This document shows, piece by piece, positions 1 to 8,796 of a stretch of DNA of 64,000 bases. This stretch comes from Pseudomonas marginalis (GTDB lineage Bacteria > Pseudomonadota > Gammaproteobacteria > Pseudomonadales > Pseudomonadaceae), in assembly GCF_024169655.1 (NCBI RefSeq), contig NZ_JALJWV010000001.1, positions 4,035,001 through 4,099,000 on the forward strand. Reading direction: 5' to 3'. Both the position numbers and the translations under genes were made by a program. The notes below the pieces were generated by a model. It was not told where the DNA came from, made no database searches, and was given only the letters and a program-made list of their open reading frames with translations. Positions within the stretch are counted from its first letter, which is position 1; every line of letters begins with the position of its first letter.

Positions 1-1144
1 TATGCTCACCGAGCATCGGCGCCGGGCGCAGGTATTCCACCGGCGTGCCGGACAGTTTGATCGGGCTGCCGACGGTGACAAAGTCCGGTTTCAGCGGATG
101 GGGAATCGTCACCAGCATATTGCGCGCCTTGACCTGGGGTTCATCCAGAGCCTGGGCGATGCTGTTGATCGCGCCGATCGGCACACCCCGGGGATGCACG
201 CGATCAATCCACTCCTCGGCACGCCCCTGAAGGAAGTGCGCCGACAGAATCTCGATAATCGCCTCGCGATTGGCCACGCGCTCGGCGTTACGCGTGAAGC
301 GCGGGTCTTCGGGCAGGTGCGCCAGGCCGATGGCCTCGCACAGTGCGACGAATTGCGAGTCGTTGCCGCAGGCGATAATGAAGTCCTGGTCGCTGGCGCG
401 GAACACCTGGTACGGCACGATGTTGGCGTGGGCGTTGCCGTAACGGCCAGGGGCCTTGCCCGAGGCCAGGTAGTTCTGGCTCTGGTTGCACAAGGTGGCA
501 ACCTGCACATCCAGCAGCGCCATGTCGATGTGCTGGCCCAGGCCGGTTTTTTCGCGGCTGAGCAATGCCGCCTGGATCGCGACCGTCGAATAAAGCCCAG
601 TCATCAAATCGGAAAACGCCACGCCGACCTTTTGCGGCCCGCCGCCGGGCAGGTCATCGCGCTCGCCGGTGATGCTCATCAGCCCGCCGATGCCCTGCAC
701 GATAAAGTCGTAGCCCGGTTCCGCCGCACGCGGCCCGGTCTGCCCGAAGCCGGTGACCGAGCAGTACACCAGGCGCGGATTCAGTTGCGCCAGCGAGGCG
801 TAATCCAGGCCGTACTTGGCCAGGGAACCGGCCTTGTAGTTTTCGATCAGCACATCGCAATCGGTCGCCAACGCCCGCACCAGCTCCTGCCCTTGCGGGC
901 TGGCCAGGTTCAGGGCCACCGATAACTTGCCGCGATTGGTCGACTGATAATAAGAGGCTTCCGAGGTGCGCTCATCGTTCTGGCCTTTCATCCACGGCGG
1001 GCCCCAGCCACGGGTGTCGTCGCCCACGCCCGGCCGTTCGACCTTGATCACTTCGGCGCCCAGGTCGGCCAGGGTTTGCCCGCACCAGGGGCCGGCAAGC
1101 ACACGGCTCAAGTCGAGCACGCGGTATCCAGTCAAAGCACCCAT
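1..1144 (-). CDS. CaiB/BaiF (family III) CoA-transferase, C-terminus outside window
   Basis: The minus-strand frame opens at ATG 1144 and stays open to the window edge (381 codons seen), so the 3' end is missing. The protein begins MGALTGYRVLDLSRVLAGPW and continues with ADLGAEVIKVERPGVGDDTR, the N-terminal signature of family III CoA-transferases. These move CoA between acyl-CoAs and free acids through an active-site aspartate; the segment DMALLDVQ holds a plausible candidate. It is the last gene of a minus-strand run after the thiolase, with a 26-bp gap. In this setting it probably activates the pathway's carboxylic acid, for example with succinyl-CoA as donor. The family is clear; the substrate is inferred. 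Confidence 0.9.
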   Translation of the reverse strand, partial: MGALTGYRVLDLSRVLAGPWCGQTLADLGAEVIKVERPGVGDDTRGWGPPWMKGQNDERTSEASYYQSTNRGKLSVALNLASPQGQELVRALATDCDVLIENYKAGSLAKYGLDYASLAQLNPRLVYCSVTGFGQTGPRAAEPGYDFIVQGIGGLMSITGERDDLPGGGPQKVGVAFSDLMTGLYSTVAIQAALLSREKTGLGQHIDMALLDVQVATLCNQSQNYLASGKAPGRYGNAHANIVPYQVFRASDQDFIIACGNDSQFVALCEAIGLAHLPEDPRFTRNAERVANREAIIEILSAHFLQGRAEEWIDRVHPRGVPIGAINSIAQALDEPQVKARNMLVTIPHPLKPDFVTVGSPIKLSGTPVEYLRPAPMLGEH

Positions 1145-1170
1145 GTCATTTCACCTCTGCTGGAGCGCGT

Positions 1171-2373
1171 TTACACACGCTCGATAACCATCGCCAGCCC
1201 TTGGCCGACACCGATGCACAGACTGACCACCGCATAGCGTTTGCCACTCTCCTGCAACGCCCGTGCGGTGCTCAGCGCCAAGCGCGCACCCGAGGCGCCC
1301 AAGGGATGACCGAGCGCAATCGCGCCGCCGTTGGGGTTGACCCGTGGGTCGTCCAACGCCAGGCCCAGCCCCTTGAGGCAGCCCAGTACCTGGCTGGCGA
1401 AGGCTTCGTTGATTTCGATGATATCCATGTCGGCCAGCGTCAGCCCGGCACGGGCCAGGGCTTTGTTGATCGCCTCCACCGGGCCGATGCCCATGATGCG
1501 CGGCGCGACACCCGCTGCGGCACTCGACAGGATGCGTGCCATGGGCACCAACCCGTGACGCTCACCGGCGGCGACGGTGCCGATCAGCAGCGCGGCGGCG
1601 CCGTCGTTGACCCCGGAGGCATTGCCGGCGGTGACGATACCGCCTTCGTGCAACGGACGCAGGCGCGTCAGCGCGGCCAGGTCGGATTGCGGGCGCGGGT
1701 GTTCGTCCTGCTCCACGAGGTTGGGCGGCGTCTTGCGGCCGGTGGGCACACTGACGGCGAGGATTTCGTCGTTGAAGAAACCGCGCTGGCGTGCGGCTTC
1801 GTAAAGGGCCTGGGAGCGTGCGGCGAACCCATCGGCCTGGGTGCGCTCGATGCCGTACTCCTGGGCCACGTTGTCACCGGTCTGCGGCATGCTGTCGTTA
1901 CCGAATTCGGCGACGATCCTGGGGTTGGGAAAGCGTGCGCCGATGGTGCTGTCGTACATCGTAAAATCGCGGCTGTAGGCGCTCTCGGCCTTGGCCATGA
2001 CGAACGGCGCCCGCGACATGCTCTCCACCCCGCCGGCCACGAACAGTTCGCCTTCGTTACAGGTGACGGCGCGGGCGGCATCGATCACGGCGGCCAGTCC
2101 ACTGGCACACAACCGATTGACCGTCTGCCCCGGCACCGTCACCGGCAAACCGGCGAACAGTGCGGCATGGCGCGCGATGTTGCGGCTGTCTTCGCCGGCC
2201 TGGTTGGTATTGCCGAGGATCACGTCTTCGATGGCGTCGCCGGGGATCGCATAGCGGGCCAGCAGTTCGCGGATCACATGGGCTGCAAGATCGTCAGGCC
2301 GCACAGGCGCCAGTGCGCCGCCGTGGCGGCCGAAGGGTGTGCGCAACCCCGCAAAAATATAAGCATCGAGCAT
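1171..2373 (-). CDS. acetyl-CoA acyltransferase, 3-oxoadipyl-CoA thiolase type (PcaF/PaaJ-like)
   Basis: This 400-residue thiolase is full length for the family. The nucleophile Cys89 lies in NRLCASG, with NEAFA near 317, His356 in GHPLGASGAR and the second catalytic Cys386 in CIGVGQG. The GVGQG ending and blocks such as NQAGEDSRN and GGVESMSRAPFVM are typical of beta-ketoadipyl-CoA thiolases (PcaF, PaaJ) rather than biosynthetic acetoacetyl-CoA thiolases. The expected reaction is 3-oxoadipyl-CoA plus CoA giving succinyl-CoA and acetyl-CoA. The start has TAGGAAAC upstream. It lies 16 bp after the dehydrogenase gene in the same operon. It could also complete the catechol and hydroxyquinol routes of this window, which is inference. 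Confidence 0.93.
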   Translation of the reverse strand: MLDAYIFAGLRTPFGRHGGALAPVRPDDLAAHVIRELLARYAIPGDAIEDVILGNTNQAGEDSRNIARHAALFAGLPVTVPGQTVNRLCASGLAAVIDAARAVTCNEGELFVAGGVESMSRAPFVMAKAESAYSRDFTMYDSTIGARFPNPRIVAEFGNDSMPQTGDNVAQEYGIERTQADGFAARSQALYEAARQRGFFNDEILAVSVPTGRKTPPNLVEQDEHPRPQSDLAALTRLRPLHEGGIVTAGNASGVNDGAAALLIGTVAAGERHGLVPMARILSSAAAGVAPRIMGIGPVEAINKALARAGLTLADMDIIEINEAFASQVLGCLKGLGLALDDPRVNPNGGAIALGHPLGASGARLALSTARALQESGKRYAVVSLCIGVGQGLAMVIERV

Positions 2374-2389
2374 GGCAGTTTCCTAAGTG

Positions 2390-3922
2390 TCAAGGTTTCA
2401 GGGTTGGTTCGGGGTGGCACAACGACAGGCCCAGCGTCGCGCGACGGCGCAGCCAAGGCCCGGGCCGGTAGCGCGGGTCCCCGGTCAGTGCCGTCATGCG
2501 TTCCAGGATGGTCAGCAAGCGTTGGGCGCCGACGCTGTCCCCCCAGGCCAATGGCCCCTGCGGGTAGCCCAGCCCGCGGCGCACGCCTTCGTCCAGGTCG
2601 TCGACACTGGCAATGCGCTGTTGCACGATATCGCCCGCCAGGTTGACGATCATCGCCAACACCCGCTGGGCGACAAAGCCGACGCTGTCGTTGATCACGC
2701 TGACGCCCACGCCATCGCGGGCCAGCAGCGCGTGTGCGGCATTGCACATGTCGACGCGGGTTGCCGGTGTCAGCATCAGCGTGCGGTAGCGTGTGCAGTC
2801 GAGCAGCGGGTCGATGCAGACCGTGCGCGTCGGGTCGGTGGCGAACCGTTGCGCTGCGCTGGTCGCGTCCAACCCATAGGGCGCCAGCAGGCACAAGGCT
2901 GCATCCGAGGGTGCAGCGCCCTGCTCCACTTGCGCGCCCAGTCGTTCCAGCATCGCGCCAAGGCTGGCGCGGTCAGCATCGCTCTCGGTGCCCAGCCACA
3001 CCGGCGGCAACGCTTCAACCACCGGTACCGCCTGGGCTTGGGGGGCATCAATCATCTGGCCGTTGGCATAGCGATAGAAGCCGCGCCCGACCTTGCGTCC
3101 GACGTAACCGGCTTCCAGCATCTGGCGGGTCAGCGCGGCCGGTCGGTAACGCGGTTCCTGGTAGAACTGGTTGTAGATGGATTCGATCACCGGATGGGAA
3201 ACGTCCAGCGCCGTGAGGTCGAACAACTCCAGCGGTCCCATGCGAAACCCCAAGCCTTCGCGCAAGATGCGATCCACTTCCGCCGCGTCCGTGACGCCCT
3301 CCTTGAGGATCTGCAACGCTTCGGTGCTGTAGGCGCGCCCGGCATGGTTGATGATGAAACCGGGGGTGTCCTTGGCCCGAATCCCACGATGCCCCATGCG
3401 CGCGGCCAATGCCTGCAAGGTATCGCCGACACGCGGATCGCTGGCCAGGCCATCGATGACCTCCACCACTTTCATCAGCGGCACCGGGTTGAAGAAGTGG
3501 AACCCCGCCACCCGCTCAGGGTGCCGACATTCACGGGCGATGCTGGTCACCGACAGCGATGAGGTGTTGGTCGCCAGGATGCAGTCGTCGCGCACGACGG
3601 CTTCAAGTTGTGCAAGCAACGCCTGCTTGGCATCCAGGCGCTCGATAATCGCTTCCACTACCAGGTCAACGTCACTGAGGTCAGTCAGCGCCGTCGCGAC
3701 CCGCAGACGCTCAAGCGTTGCCAGGGCATCGCCGTCGGCGATCTTGCCCTTGCTCACCAGCTTGTCCAGGGTTTGGCGCAGGTTTTCGCGGGCCGCCTCG
3801 GCGGCGCCTTCGCGGTTGTCGAACAGCACGACCTCGATGCCGGCCTGGGCAGCAATCTGGGCGATGCCGGTGCCCATGATGCCGGCGCCCACCACCGCCA
3901 TGCGCTTGATTTCACGTGTCAT
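2390..3922 (-). CDS. 3-hydroxyacyl-CoA dehydrogenase, PaaH/DcaH-like, duplicated C-terminal domain
   Basis: This 510-residue protein starts with a Rossmann NAD-binding motif, GAGIMGTGIA, at about residues 12-21. HFFNPVPLMKVVEV near 142 carries the catalytic His, and the KDTPGFIINH segment follows. After the first C-terminal 3HCDH domain (MGPLELFDLTALDV to GRGFYRY) a second, more diverged copy fills residues about 320-500, as in phenylacetate-pathway PaaH proteins. It oxidises a 3-hydroxyacyl-CoA to the 3-oxoacyl-CoA with NAD. Only three bases separate its ATG from the hydratase stop codon, so the two are probably co-translated. In a dicarboxylate route the substrate would be 3-hydroxyadipyl-CoA. 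Confidence 0.93.
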   Translation of the reverse strand: MTREIKRMAVVGAGIMGTGIAQIAAQAGIEVVLFDNREGAAEAARENLRQTLDKLVSKGKIADGDALATLERLRVATALTDLSDVDLVVEAIIERLDAKQALLAQLEAVVRDDCILATNTSSLSVTSIARECRHPERVAGFHFFNPVPLMKVVEVIDGLASDPRVGDTLQALAARMGHRGIRAKDTPGFIINHAGRAYSTEALQILKEGVTDAAEVDRILREGLGFRMGPLELFDLTALDVSHPVIESIYNQFYQEPRYRPAALTRQMLEAGYVGRKVGRGFYRYANGQMIDAPQAQAVPVVEALPPVWLGTESDADRASLGAMLERLGAQVEQGAAPSDAALCLLAPYGLDATSAAQRFATDPTRTVCIDPLLDCTRYRTLMLTPATRVDMCNAAHALLARDGVGVSVINDSVGFVAQRVLAMIVNLAGDIVQQRIASVDDLDEGVRRGLGYPQGPLAWGDSVGAQRLLTILERMTALTGDPRYRPGPWLRRRATLGLSLCHPEPTLKP

Positions 3923-3925
3923 GGG

Positions 3926-4711
3926 TCATTCCCCCAAGAAGCTGGCTTTGCGTTTTTCAAGAAAGGCACTGGCGCCCTCTTTCTGATCCCGGGAGTCGAA
4001 CAGCAACTGAAACGCCTTGCGCTCCAATGCCAGCGCACTGTCCAGGGGTAAGTCGGCACCGAGCAGCATCACTTCCTTGATCTGCGCGACCGCCAGCGGT
4101 GGCAACGCAGCGATTTGCGCGGCCAGTTCAAGCGCCCGAGGCAGCGTGCGTTCATCACTCACCACCTCGCTGACCATGCCCATGGCCAGCGCCTCGGGCG
4201 CCGGCACCAGGCAGCCGGTCAGGGCAATGCGCATGGCCTGGAACTTACCGACGGCGCGGATCAGGCGCTGCGTGCCCCCGGCGCCCGGCATCAGGCCCAG
4301 CTTGACCTCCGGCTGGCCGAATCGCGCCGATTGCCCCGCGACGATGATGTCGCAGTGCATCGCTAGCTCGCAGCCGCCGCCCAGGGCAAAACCATTCACT
4401 GCGGCGATCACCGGTTTGGGGCAACGCGCGATGGCGTCCCACAGGTATTCCGTGTGACGGCGATACATCTCGATCGGGCTGGCCTGGGCGAACTCGCGGA
4501 TGTCGGCCCCCGCGACGAAGCAGTGCTCGCCGCCGGTGAGCACGATCGAGCGCACGCGCTCATCGGCAGACAACAGGCGAAAGCTGTCAGCCAGTTGTTC
4601 GCGCACGGCGCTGTTCAGCGCGTTCTTGACCTCGGGCCGCTCGATGCGGACGACCGCGACGGCATCCTCTCTTATCTGGACATGCACGACCGGTTCTGGA
4701 TGGGAGTTCAT
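3926..4711 (-). CDS. enoyl-CoA hydratase (crotonase family)
   Basis: This 261-residue crotonase-fold protein is of normal length. The oxyanion-hole segments are HCFVAGADIREF and GFALGGGCELAMHCD. Both catalytic glutamates are present, Glu115 in GGGCEL and Glu135 in GQPEVKLG, which supports true hydratase rather than isomerase activity. It would hydrate a 2,3-enoyl-CoA to the 3-hydroxyacyl-CoA for the next gene. It is the first gene of the minus-strand operon (hydratase, dehydrogenase, thiolase, CoA-transferase), with GAGGT before the ATG. A palindromic operator candidate lies only 18 bp upstream of its start, where bound protein would block transcription. Confidence 0.93.
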   Translation of the reverse strand: MNSHPEPVVHVQIREDAVAVVRIERPEVKNALNSAVREQLADSFRLLSADERVRSIVLTGGEHCFVAGADIREFAQASPIEMYRRHTEYLWDAIARCPKPVIAAVNGFALGGGCELAMHCDIIVAGQSARFGQPEVKLGLMPGAGGTQRLIRAVGKFQAMRIALTGCLVPAPEALAMGMVSEVVSDERTLPRALELAAQIAALPPLAVAQIKEVMLLGADLPLDSALALERKAFQLLFDSRDQKEGASAFLEKRKASFLGE

Positions 4712-4729
4712 AGCGACCTCTTATTATTG

Positions 4730-4744
4730 TTTCGCCAGGCGAAA
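4730..4744. promoter_or_regulatory. 15-bp palindromic operator candidate, copy 1
   Basis: TTTCGCCAGGCGAAA is an inverted repeat with 7-bp arms and one central base; it extends to 17 bp with flanking G and C. An identical 15-mer lies at 4891-4905, and both continue with CTG. The site is 18 bp upstream of the hydratase ATG. Two identical palindromes between a divergent IclR gene and its likely target operon are the expected pattern for that regulator's operators. Assignment to the IclR protein is inferred. Confidence 0.75.
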
Positions 4745-4890
4745 CTGAATACCGTAATTACGCTTAATCATAAGGACGCTTACAAAATCCTGTAAACATA
4801 AAAAGCAAAAAATCTGTTTAACCCCAATAATTGCTTGGTTTTAAGTCAACAAAACAAACCCGTTGGTTTTTAAAGAAACAACGAATATAA

Positions 4891-4905
4891 TTTCGCCAGG
4901 CGAAA
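4891..4905. promoter_or_regulatory. 15-bp palindromic operator candidate, copy 2
   Basis: This is the second exact copy of TTTCGCCAGGCGAAA, centred 161 bp from the first and ending 43 bp before the IclR-type regulator's ATG. Its position fits autoregulation of the plus-strand genes. The DNA between the two copies is very AT-rich and could hold both divergent promoters; no -35/-10 pair was clear enough to call. Confidence 0.75.
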
Positions 4906-4948
4906 CTGCGTTTTATTTTCTTGCATTTTTTCAAAGTGAGGTTCTACC

Positions 4949-5815
4949 ATGGCTCGCATCAAGGCAGATCGGCAGGCCGCTGACACGGCAAAGGGAGCGG
5001 ATGAAATCGGGTTACTGAAGATGGGCATGCTCGATCCCGCCAGCGCATTGAGCGACGAAGAAAACAGTGGCCAGTTTGTAACGGCATTGGCGCGCGGGCT
5101 GGAACTGATGAGGTGTTTCACCCCGCGCGACAACGTGCTGGGCAATCAGGACCTGGCGCGCATGACCGGCCTGCCCAAACCGACCGTGACGCGGCTGACC
5201 AATACGCTGATGCGCCTGGGCTGCCTTAAACGCGAAGTGCATTCGGGCAAGTACCAGCTGGATGTCGGGGTGTTGGGTTTTGGCTACGCCATGCTGTCGA
5301 ACCTGGCGATTCGCACGGTGGCTCATCCGTTGATGGAGGACCTGGCCAATCATGCACAGGCGGCCGTCGCCATGGCATCCCGTGATCGCCTGCAGATGGT
5401 GTACCTGGATGTGGTTCAGGGTCAGGGCAACATGACCATGCGCCGTCAAATCGGCAGTTACTTGCCGCTGGCACAAAGTTCGGTAGGCCGTGCGTGCCTG
5501 GCGGCGATGCCGGAGACCGAGCGGGAGTTTTTGCTCGATCACATTCGCCAGCGCGAATCGGAACAGTGGCCAACCATTCGCAAAGGGTTGGATCGGGCGT
5601 TCAGGGATTACGCCGACTACGGCTTCTGCCTGTCGATCGGTGAGTGGCATCGCGACGTTAACTCCGTGGCCGTGCCGTTGCTGCACCCGCAGTACGGGTT
5701 GTTGACCTTCAACTGCGGCGGGCCGAGCTTCCAACTGCCCCGCGAACAGCTCGTGGACGATATCGGGCCTCGCCTGATCAACATGGTGAACAACATTGGC
5801 GCCGCTGCTCGCTGA
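4949..5815 (+). CDS. IclR-family transcriptional regulator
   Basis: This 288-residue protein has an N-terminal winged helix-turn-helix at about 44-105: FVTALARGLELMRCF, then LGNQDLARMTGLPKPTVTRL. A ligand-binding IclR effector domain follows to the end, including QSSVGRACLAAMPETER. The first ~40 residues are an extra leader. GTGAGG lies before the ATG. It sits between the divergent hydratase operon and the acyl-CoA dehydrogenase/MFS pair, with two identical palindromes upstream. It most likely controls both arms in response to the acid or its CoA ester. IclR proteins control many aromatic and dicarboxylate operons as activators or repressors; the direction cannot be read here. Confidence 0.93.
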   Translation: MARIKADRQAADTAKGADEIGLLKMGMLDPASALSDEENSGQFVTALARGLELMRCFTPRDNVLGNQDLARMTGLPKPTVTRLTNTLMRLGCLKREVHSGKYQLDVGVLGFGYAMLSNLAIRTVAHPLMEDLANHAQAAVAMASRDRLQMVYLDVVQGQGNMTMRRQIGSYLPLAQSSVGRACLAAMPETEREFLLDHIRQRESEQWPTIRKGLDRAFRDYADYGFCLSIGEWHRDVNSVAVPLLHPQYGLLTFNCGGPSFQLPREQLVDDIGPRLINMVNNIGAAAR

Positions 5816-5875
5816 CGCAACGGAGTAACGGCGCCCCAATAAAGAACCGCTCGCCTGCGAGCGTTAGGAGCGCAC

Positions 5876-7030
5876 ATGATCCGTGATACCGAAACCCTGC
5901 AGATGCTGTTGGATTCCCTTCGTCAGTTTGTCGGCGAAGTGCTGATCCCCCGTGAAAACGAAGTGGCTGAGACCGACGCGATTCCCCAGGACATCGTCGA
6001 GCAGATGCAGGCCATGGGCCTGTTTGGCCTGACACTGCCGGAAGCGTTTGGCGGGCTGGGCGTCACGATGGAGGAAGAGGTGAATATCGCCTTCGAGCTG
6101 GGGCGCACCTCCCCGGCGTTTCGCTCCTACATCGGCACCAACAACGGGATCGGTTCCATCGGCATTCTGCTCGATGGCACTGAAGAGCAGAAACAACACT
6201 ACCTGCCCAAGCTCGCCAGCGGTGAGCTGCTCAGTTCCTTCTGCCTGACCGAGCCCGATGCAGGATCGGATGCCGCCTCGCTCAAAACCACCGCCGTGCG
6301 CGACGGTGACAGTTACATCCTCAACGGCACCAAGCGCTTCATCACCAACGCCCCGCACGCTGGCATCTATACGGTGATGGCGCGCACCAGCACTGACATC
6401 AAAGGCGCAGGCGGTATCAGCGCATTCATTGTCGAGCGCGGCACACCGGGCGTGTCCCTGGGCAAGCCCGACCACAAAATGGGCCACAAAGGCGCCCATA
6501 CCTGCGACGTGATCTTCGAAAATGCCCGAGTACCTGCCAGCCAATTGATTGGCGGTGTCGAAGGCGTGGGCTTCAAGACCGCGATGAAAGTCCTCGACAA
6601 GGGTCGCCTACATATCGCGGCATTGAGTGTCGGTGCGGCTGAGCGGATGCTCGATGATGCCCTGCGCTACGCACTGGAACGTAAACAGTTCGGCCAGCCC
6701 ATCGCCGAATTTCAATTGATCCAGGCGATGCTGGCCGACAGCAAGGCGGAAATCTACGCCAGCCGCTGCATGGTGCTCGATGCTGCACGCAAGCGCGACG
6801 ACGGCCGTAACGTCAGCACCGAAGCCTCCTGCGCGAAAATGTTCTCGACCGAAATGTGCGGCCGCGTCGCCGACCGTTGCGTGCAGATCCACGGTGGTGC
6901 CGGCTATGTCAGCGAATACGCGATCGAGCGTTTCTACCGGGATGTGCGCCTGTTCCGCATCTACGAGGGCACCACCCAGATCCAGCAGATCGTCATTGCG
7001 CGAAACATGATCCGCGACGCTCAACGCTAG
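5876..7030 (+). CDS. acyl-CoA dehydrogenase
   Basis: This 384-residue flavoprotein is full length. FCLTEPDAGSDA binds FAD and substrate, and the catalytic base is probably Glu364 in IYEGTTQIQQ near the C-terminus, the position used by medium- and short-chain acyl-CoA dehydrogenases. IHGGAGYVSEYAIERFYRD is also typical. It introduces the 2,3 double bond and passes electrons to ETF. TTAGGAGCG precedes the ATG. It follows the IclR gene and precedes an MFS importer, while the other beta-oxidation steps lie on the divergent arm, so a full cycle is split over two operons. Chain length and dicarboxylate preference are not evident from sequence. Confidence 0.93.
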   Translation: MIRDTETLQMLLDSLRQFVGEVLIPRENEVAETDAIPQDIVEQMQAMGLFGLTLPEAFGGLGVTMEEEVNIAFELGRTSPAFRSYIGTNNGIGSIGILLDGTEEQKQHYLPKLASGELLSSFCLTEPDAGSDAASLKTTAVRDGDSYILNGTKRFITNAPHAGIYTVMARTSTDIKGAGGISAFIVERGTPGVSLGKPDHKMGHKGAHTCDVIFENARVPASQLIGGVEGVGFKTAMKVLDKGRLHIAALSVGAAERMLDDALRYALERKQFGQPIAEFQLIQAMLADSKAEIYASRCMVLDAARKRDDGRNVSTEASCAKMFSTEMCGRVADRCVQIHGGAGYVSEYAIERFYRDVRLFRIYEGTTQIQQIVIARNMIRDAQR

Positions 7031-7087
7031 ATCAGCGCGCAACACTCAACTCTAGTCCCACCCCATAAATACAATAAAGGTAACTCC

Positions 7088-8362
7088 ATGGACGCTGCTG
7101 CTCAGGCAAGTGCGACTGCCCACGCCAAATCCAGCACTTGGGTGCTGGTGTTCATTTTTTGCTTTCTCGGATTATTGATCGACGGTGCCGACTTGATGCT
7201 GCTGTCCTACAGCCTCAATAGCCTGAAGACTGAATTCGGTCTGACTAACGTCGAAGCCGGCAGCCTGGGCAGTTTTACCCTGGCCGGGATGGCGATCGGC
7301 GGTATCTACGGCGGCTGGGCCTGTGACCGCTTCGGTCGGGTGAAAACCGTGGTCTGGAGTATTTTGCTGTTCTCCGTCGGCACTGCGGTGCTGGGGCTGA
7401 CCCACAGCTACTGGGAGTTTGCGCTGATCCGATTCCTGGCCTCGCTGGGCATCGGCGCGCTGTACGTGGCGTGCAACACCCTGATGTCCGAATACGTGCC
7501 CACCCGCTACCGCACCACGGTGCTCGGCACACTACAGGCAGGTTGGTCGGTGGGCTACATCGTCGCGACCTTGCTGGCCGGCTGGATATTGCCCATCCAT
7601 GGTTGGCGCTGGCTGTTCTACATCGCGATCATCCCAGTGGTTCTTGCCTTGGTGATGCAACGTTTCGTGCCGGAACCCCAAGCCTGGATCAACGCCCAGG
7701 CCGAGCGCGCCAAGCAAACAGTCGCTGGAATACGCAGCGGCTCGGCACAAAAGCGCGACAGCATGTACAAACAGATTTTCGCTGACCCGCAATCGCGCCG
7801 CATGTTCATCTGCTGGGCGCTGACCGCGGGCTTTCTGCAGTTCGGCTACTACGGCGTGAACAACTGGATGCCAACCTACCTGGAAAGCGAACTGGGCATG
7901 AACCTCAAGTCCATGACCAGCTACATGGTCGGCACCTACACCGCCATGATCCTCGGCAAAGTCCTCGCAGGCATGGCCGCCGACCGTATCGGTCGGCGCA
8001 CCGTGTTCGCCTTTGGTGCCCTGGGGACGGCCGTATTTCTGCCGGTGATCGTGCTGTTCCAGAGCCAGGAAAACATCCTGTGGATGCTGATCGTGTTCGG
8101 CTTTCTGTACGGCATTCCGTATGGCGTCAATGCGACCTACATGACCGAAAGTTTCGAGGCAAAGCTACGCGGCTCCGCGGTGGGTGGCGCTTACAACATC
8201 GGTCGTCTGGGGGCCGCAGTGGCGCCTGCCACGATTGGCTTCCTGGCGTCCCATGGCTCGATTGGCGTGGGCTTTCTCGTGATGGGCGCGGCGTACTTCA
8301 TCTGCGGCGTGATTCCGGCCCTGCTCATCAAGGACAAGCAATTCGATCCGCAAAAGCAATAG
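7088..8362 (+). CDS. MFS transporter, aromatic acid/dicarboxylate:H+ symporter type
   Basis: This 424-residue protein has about 12 hydrophobic segments. TM1 contains LLIDGADLMLLSYSL, a form of the DGxD motif of the aromatic acid:proton symporter family. The MFS motif GGWACDRFGRVKT sits between TM2 and TM3, and MAADRIGRRTVFAFG is the matching motif in the second half. GGTAAC lies before the ATG. It closes the plus-strand arm, 57 bp after the acyl-CoA dehydrogenase, and a strong hairpin follows. Its likely job is uptake of the acid broken down by this cluster. Confidence 0.88.
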   Translation: MDAAAQASATAHAKSSTWVLVFIFCFLGLLIDGADLMLLSYSLNSLKTEFGLTNVEAGSLGSFTLAGMAIGGIYGGWACDRFGRVKTVVWSILLFSVGTAVLGLTHSYWEFALIRFLASLGIGALYVACNTLMSEYVPTRYRTTVLGTLQAGWSVGYIVATLLAGWILPIHGWRWLFYIAIIPVVLALVMQRFVPEPQAWINAQAERAKQTVAGIRSGSAQKRDSMYKQIFADPQSRRMFICWALTAGFLQFGYYGVNNWMPTYLESELGMNLKSMTSYMVGTYTAMILGKVLAGMAADRIGRRTVFAFGALGTAVFLPVIVLFQSQENILWMLIVFGFLYGIPYGVNATYMTESFEAKLRGSAVGGAYNIGRLGAAVAPATIGFLASHGSIGVGFLVMGAAYFICGVIPALLIKDKQFDPQKQ

Positions 8363-8385
8363 ACCCGGTAATTCAACAATTCAGC

Positions 8386-8421
8386 AGCTGCCAGTCGGAG
8401 TTCCTTATCCGACTGGCAGCT
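8386..8421 (+). terminator. strong hairpin after the MFS gene
   Basis: There is a perfect 14-bp stem, AGCTGCCAGTCGGA at 8386-8399 and its complement at 8408-8421, with an 8-base loop, starting 23 bp after the stop codon. No T-run follows, so it may act as a bidirectional or mRNA-stabilising hairpin rather than a classic intrinsic terminator. Confidence 0.65.
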
Positions 8422-8796
8422 ACTATTGAATATGCTCCAAAAACATAACTTTTTTGTTCAACGCTGTTTGAACTGCCATATTCCCCGCGACAAAATTCGA
8501 GCATTTAACCCGGATCGTTCTAGCACTTTCGAAAACTTATCTTTTCAACCGTTGTGCAGCAGGCCGGACAGCCCCCCCTTATTCACTGCTGGATATTCGA
8601 TGGGGGCAGAATAGGGCAACCATTCATCGCGTCGTGGCAACCATCCAGCTCAGCACGAGACGATGCCGTTCGTTGCCTGCGGCAGGCGCTTGCCCGACAG
8701 ATAACCCAAGCGATCTCAAGCGGAAAGACCGCCACCGTACTCTCGCCGCAGACTGAGCATTCGCGCGAAGCGCCGCCCGTACCCTGATTGAGGAGA
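8422..8796. other. intergenic region between convergent MFS and catA genes
   Basis: This 375-bp stretch separates the hairpin after the MFS gene from the end of catA. Short frames on both strands show no family I recognise and no clear ribosome-binding site. No further feature is called. Confidence 0.4.

Noticed and set aside
2..3562. Long plus-strand frames (307, 481 and 391 codons) over the left end
   Set aside because: They are antisense shadows of the CoA-transferase, thiolase and hydroxyacyl-CoA dehydrogenase genes, whose minus-strand proteins have all catalytic motifs. The plus-strand translations are Arg/Gln/His-rich with no family pattern.
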